In this document: piece after piece, positions 60,750 through 64,000 of the stretch
Numbering within the stretch: the first letter of the stretch is position 1
Layout: every line of letters starts with the position of its first letter
Source: Margaritifera margaritifera
Lineage: Eukaryota; Mollusca; Bivalvia; Unionida; Margaritiferidae
Length of the DNA stretch: 64,000 nt
Direction: 5' to 3'
NCBI GenBank assembly: GCA_029931535.1
Contig: JAQPZY010001670.1
Coordinates: forward strand, 7,502,501-7,566,500
Notes under the pieces: model-generated
The model's database searches: none
What the model saw: only the letters and a program-made list of their open reading frames with translations
Told to the model about the DNA's origin: nothing
Program-made: the position numbers and the translations under genes

Positions 60750-63420
60750 AGAATCTCTGTCTGGGTTGGGGAGGTTGGGTTAATTGGAAGGTGGGTGATG
60801 ATTGTAGAGGAGAGGTTGGGGAGAAAACCTTTGTGAATTCTTTAAAATAATTGAAGGCTTGATATATCATCATGCAGCCACAAGACATCTTGCTATATAA
60901 TTTAAAGAATCTTTACTTAACTCTTTAGTATATGACATCAATGCCACACATCATAAACCATCTTATATTTTCTATATTGGACATGTAATATCAGGTCATT
61001 ACAATACATATGACACATCATAAACATCTTCTATGTGGATTCTTTTCTTTTGTTTTATACATGCATTTTTTGAGCATTTGGAGAGCTGGCAGTTTCTTGA
61101 ACCACCGAGTGGCTTTTTTCTGAGGGAATACAGTAATGTAAGGGACCGACCATTTACTTTTCTGAGGGCTGTATGTTTTTTGAGTAAACAAATTCTGACC
61201 CCCAAATAGCTTGAATCTTCCTTTTCCACACATTTTTGGTCTCTTCATCAGAGATATACTTATTATTAAAAAACTGAATACCCTCCGATCGTCTATATGT
61301 TTTTTTTGTTTTTTTTTCTGGACATGCTCCTATTGCACAAGATTGACACACTATTGTGTATACATGTATTGTAATGGATAAATGCAGCTTCTCTAGAAAG
61401 ACTGACCTGATTATACCTCCAGTGTTGACCCAGACGTAAACGTGTGATGCCATAGCCATCTTTTTCCTAAAGTTAATTAGTTATGTGTTTTGTTTTCAAC
61501 TTTTTTGCATGTTTATGCAGTGATAAACAAAGTAACATGGAGAAAGTTCAATGTTAAAGAAAAAAAGAAAAAAAAAAAAAGATATACCAAGTTTGTAAGG
61601 CATGTTTTATTTAGACCCATTATCAATCGATACAACATCAACCCATAGACATAACTGTGGCTTGCCTTCTGACCCTGGTTTTATCCTTTTAAATGGAATA
61701 GCCCTAATTCAAACTGCATAGCACAACATGACTTGCATCAGATTACAGCAAATGCCCTAGGCTCATTTCGTGTTCCAAAATACAGTGTTGTACTCTTTCT
61801 CAGTCAAAAAGTGTTATTTCAATTTTACAATCACACTGATATCAGGGTAGCCATACATGCAGATTGTTTCAGTAGAACATGGGGATTTTAATCAATGAGT
61901 AAGGGAACATGGTGGCTTTAAAAAAAAAAATTTAAAAAAAAAAGAGTGCTGTTTACTCAGGGATAAGGTGAATTTTGCACCAGAATTGAGGCTGGTAATC
62001 AATCTATTAATTTATAACTGGATTTGAAAAATTGGAGCACCTATGGTTGACTCTGTTGCCCAGTTCTGATGATTTTTCACACTCAGGCACATATGCAACA
62101 CACGTGTACATTTTAAGTTTGAAAAAAAGAGTATGTATAGGACATTCAAACTTCAGCAATTGAAGATTGGCAAACATGCTAAGGATAGACTCCAAAAGTG
62201 TCGCCGTCACCAAATTTTGTATTATGCCATTCGTAGAGTCTCTCTCTCTCTCTCTCTCACACACACATGAATATAGTCACGAGTTAAGAATCTGTACTAA
62301 TCAACTTCAGGAAACAGTGGAATGATAGATGAACTGAATAATGGCAAATAGACTATTAATTATGTAAACAACCAGTTTAAATCACAGTATTTCAACACAA
62401 AATGCATTCAGGCTTTTTTTTAAGCTCCTATTTCAATCCTTTGGATAGATAAGGGTTTCAGTTATTCATAACAAATCTGTAACATAAGAAAAAACAACAG
62501 GACTAAAGAAATAGTGCAACAGGAATAATCCTGAATGGCTGAAGGAAAAATGATAAAACACTGAATCTTTAACATGACCATCACAGACCCAGAACCTTGA
62601 TATTATTGAAATTAAATGGAATTCAATTAGGTCTAAGCTGGAATAAAGACTACCGGTACATGAAATGAGATCTAGGTCTGATCACATTCTTCTTGTTCTT
62701 GAAATCTGGGACTTTCTTAATCAATCTAACCAGATGACTTCATGACTATATACCTAACCGATTACAAGCTATGAAAAAAACCAATGGATCAGTTAACAAG
62801 CATTAGATCTGTATGTGCCATTTTAATATCTTTGTAAGGAGATTGTTTGGAAATAGCAGTGAGGTTATTTGTCCTCCTATGACATCAATGTAAGTGGCTA
62901 CTTGCTTTTGACCTGGTACTGTAGCTACATTAATCTCAATATTCTGATTGATTTTGATATGTGCAAAAGAATGCCCCAGAATATGTTAAAAAAATTTTTT
63001 TTTTTAAATATCTTGCATACAAATTATAAGCTTTGTTTAAAGAAATAAAATGGCATCTTTGTGATACTGTGAAGTAGACTTTCTAGGCCCATATTTTGAT
63101 GGACATTATAACGGGTGTGTTTGTGTTCATTGTTCTGTTCATTAGGGATGAGCACAAACGAGAACACGAATAAAAGTTGCATGTTCTAGATGGTTACAAA
63201 AAGTGTCTTCTGTCACAAAATCATGCATGTTCTTGATTGGACTTTGAAAGTGCAGAAATGCAACACAATTTCGAGGTTTTGGATGAATAAACGCAATTGA
63301 GGAATAAAATTAACTGTTCATTTCAAAATGTTTCATTATATCATGTGTATATATGTTGCAGTGGACATATAGTGATTATGGTAACCAAAACAAACGCTCT
63401 TACGAACACTTTAATTATAC
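60750..63420. other. No recognisable gene
   Basis: AT-rich DNA with a (TC)n/(AC)n microsatellite at 62239-62270 and A- or T-runs near 61562, 61920 and 63000. If the annexin gene is real, this is probably intron. Confidence 0.45.
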
Positions 63421-63910
63421 GTTAATATGGGGGCCAAAATGGGCCTTTGTCTAACCTTGTTCTTTCAGGTATTTTTTTTTTTTTTTTTTTGTTTTTTCAG
63501 ATGCTGTCTGGAATGTAAATTACATTTACATGATGATGATGCATTCAAATCAAATAACAATAGCGTAGATATAAAACAATTTAATTTAATCTGCCATAGT
63601 TTCAAAATTCTACCTCAACATGGCTGGAGATACCCCAAGGGAAAACAACATAGGATAATGGGCCAGGAGAACATAAGGCTGTACACTGAGCTTTTGGGGA
63701 GCCTACACTGGTTATGTTAGCTGCTTATAGACATAAAGATAACTATGTAGCAGGTGCTGTTGAATACTGGAGAACATTGTCAGCTGATGAAATGAATTAC
63801 AGCCAAACATTTAAATAGTAGCCACCCATGAGAAAAGTCAAAATTGGCCTTTATACACAGGTGACCTCTGAACGCAGGTTCATCTTTCAAACATGGTTCT
63901 TGTACAAATA
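63421..63910 (+). other. Unassigned region with long T-run
   Basis: A T-run at 63473-63490 is followed by TTTTTTCAG at 63502, which looks like a splice acceptor. The downstream frame has no family match. 'ggtgacctctgaacgcaggttcatc' near 63861 looks like a dispersed repeat. Confidence 0.3.
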
Positions 63911-63930
63911 CCTTTCACCAAATACTATTA

Positions 63931-63984
63931 TAATAGTAATAATAATAATAATAATAATAATTATTATTATTATTATTATTATTT
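63931..63984. repeat. (AAT)n(ATT)n microsatellite palindrome
   Basis: A run of AAT triplets is followed directly by a run of ATT triplets, so the two halves are complementary and can form a hairpin. Confidence 0.9.
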
Positions 63985-64000
63985 CAGGCAATTTGAATAA

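Noticed and set aside
61154..61459. Overlapping minus-strand frames
   Set aside because: No family match, no consistent splice sites, and several frames equally open in an AT-rich area.

Overview
The window looks like an AT-rich animal chromosome. It has spliced genes with GT-AG introns, many non-LTR and LTR retrotransposon remnants, DNA transposons, MITEs, microsatellites and short tandem repeats built around motifs such as CAAATATGGC. This repeat style suggests a lophotrochozoan, probably a mollusc, but nothing in the sequence fixes the species. I see no rRNA, no intact tRNA and no CRISPR. Protein-family calls are from recognition of motifs; no search was run.

The most notable region is 874-15601. 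I interpret these 14.7 kb as one DNA transposon. It is bounded by an 11-bp perfect terminal inverted repeat (CCCGTACGAAA), flanked by TA dinucleotides, and sits inside one unit of a tandem repeat whose two halves lie at 600-871 and 15604-16060. Both ends carry dense direct and inverted copies of an AGGCGGAAT motif. Inside are two divergently transcribed genes sharing a 445-bp intergenic region. On the minus strand is a two-exon Tnp2/CMC-like DDE transposase (about 899 codons) with a visible D, D, E triad. On the plus strand is a six-exon gene (about 554 codons) with an unnamed N-terminal domain and a C-terminal BEN-like domain. A third gene, a small PHD-type zinc-finger protein, lies antisense in the first intron of the BEN gene. 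Each large gene carries one nonsense codon and one single-base indel in an A-run, so this copy is young but probably inactive, or the indels are assembly errors.

The rest is mostly repeats. 1-290: LINE reverse transcriptase. 17370-18070: LINE RNase H. 18276-18449: TTAA-flanked MITE. 21371-26017: foldback element with arms of about 1.4 kb, one arm split by a second inverted-repeat element with similar ends. 27028-27960 and 50130-50975/55306-55480: two copies of one interspersed repeat, the second split by a 4.3-kb LINE. 30850-34280: tandem array of about 147-bp units, split by a hAT element (31998-34081). 36770-38180: SGNH-type LINE ORF1 remnant. 40070-43062: broken Ty3/gypsy pol. 43083-43560, 44790-45090 and 59330-59860: further LINE fragments. 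58687-58938: hAT-type MITE.

Host coding sequence is sparse. A proline/glycine/tyrosine-rich phase 1-1 exon at 28573-28746 and an exon starting an annexin repeat at 60638-60747 are both on the plus strand and could be the N-terminus and core start of one annexin A7/A11-like gene with a very long, repeat-filled intron.
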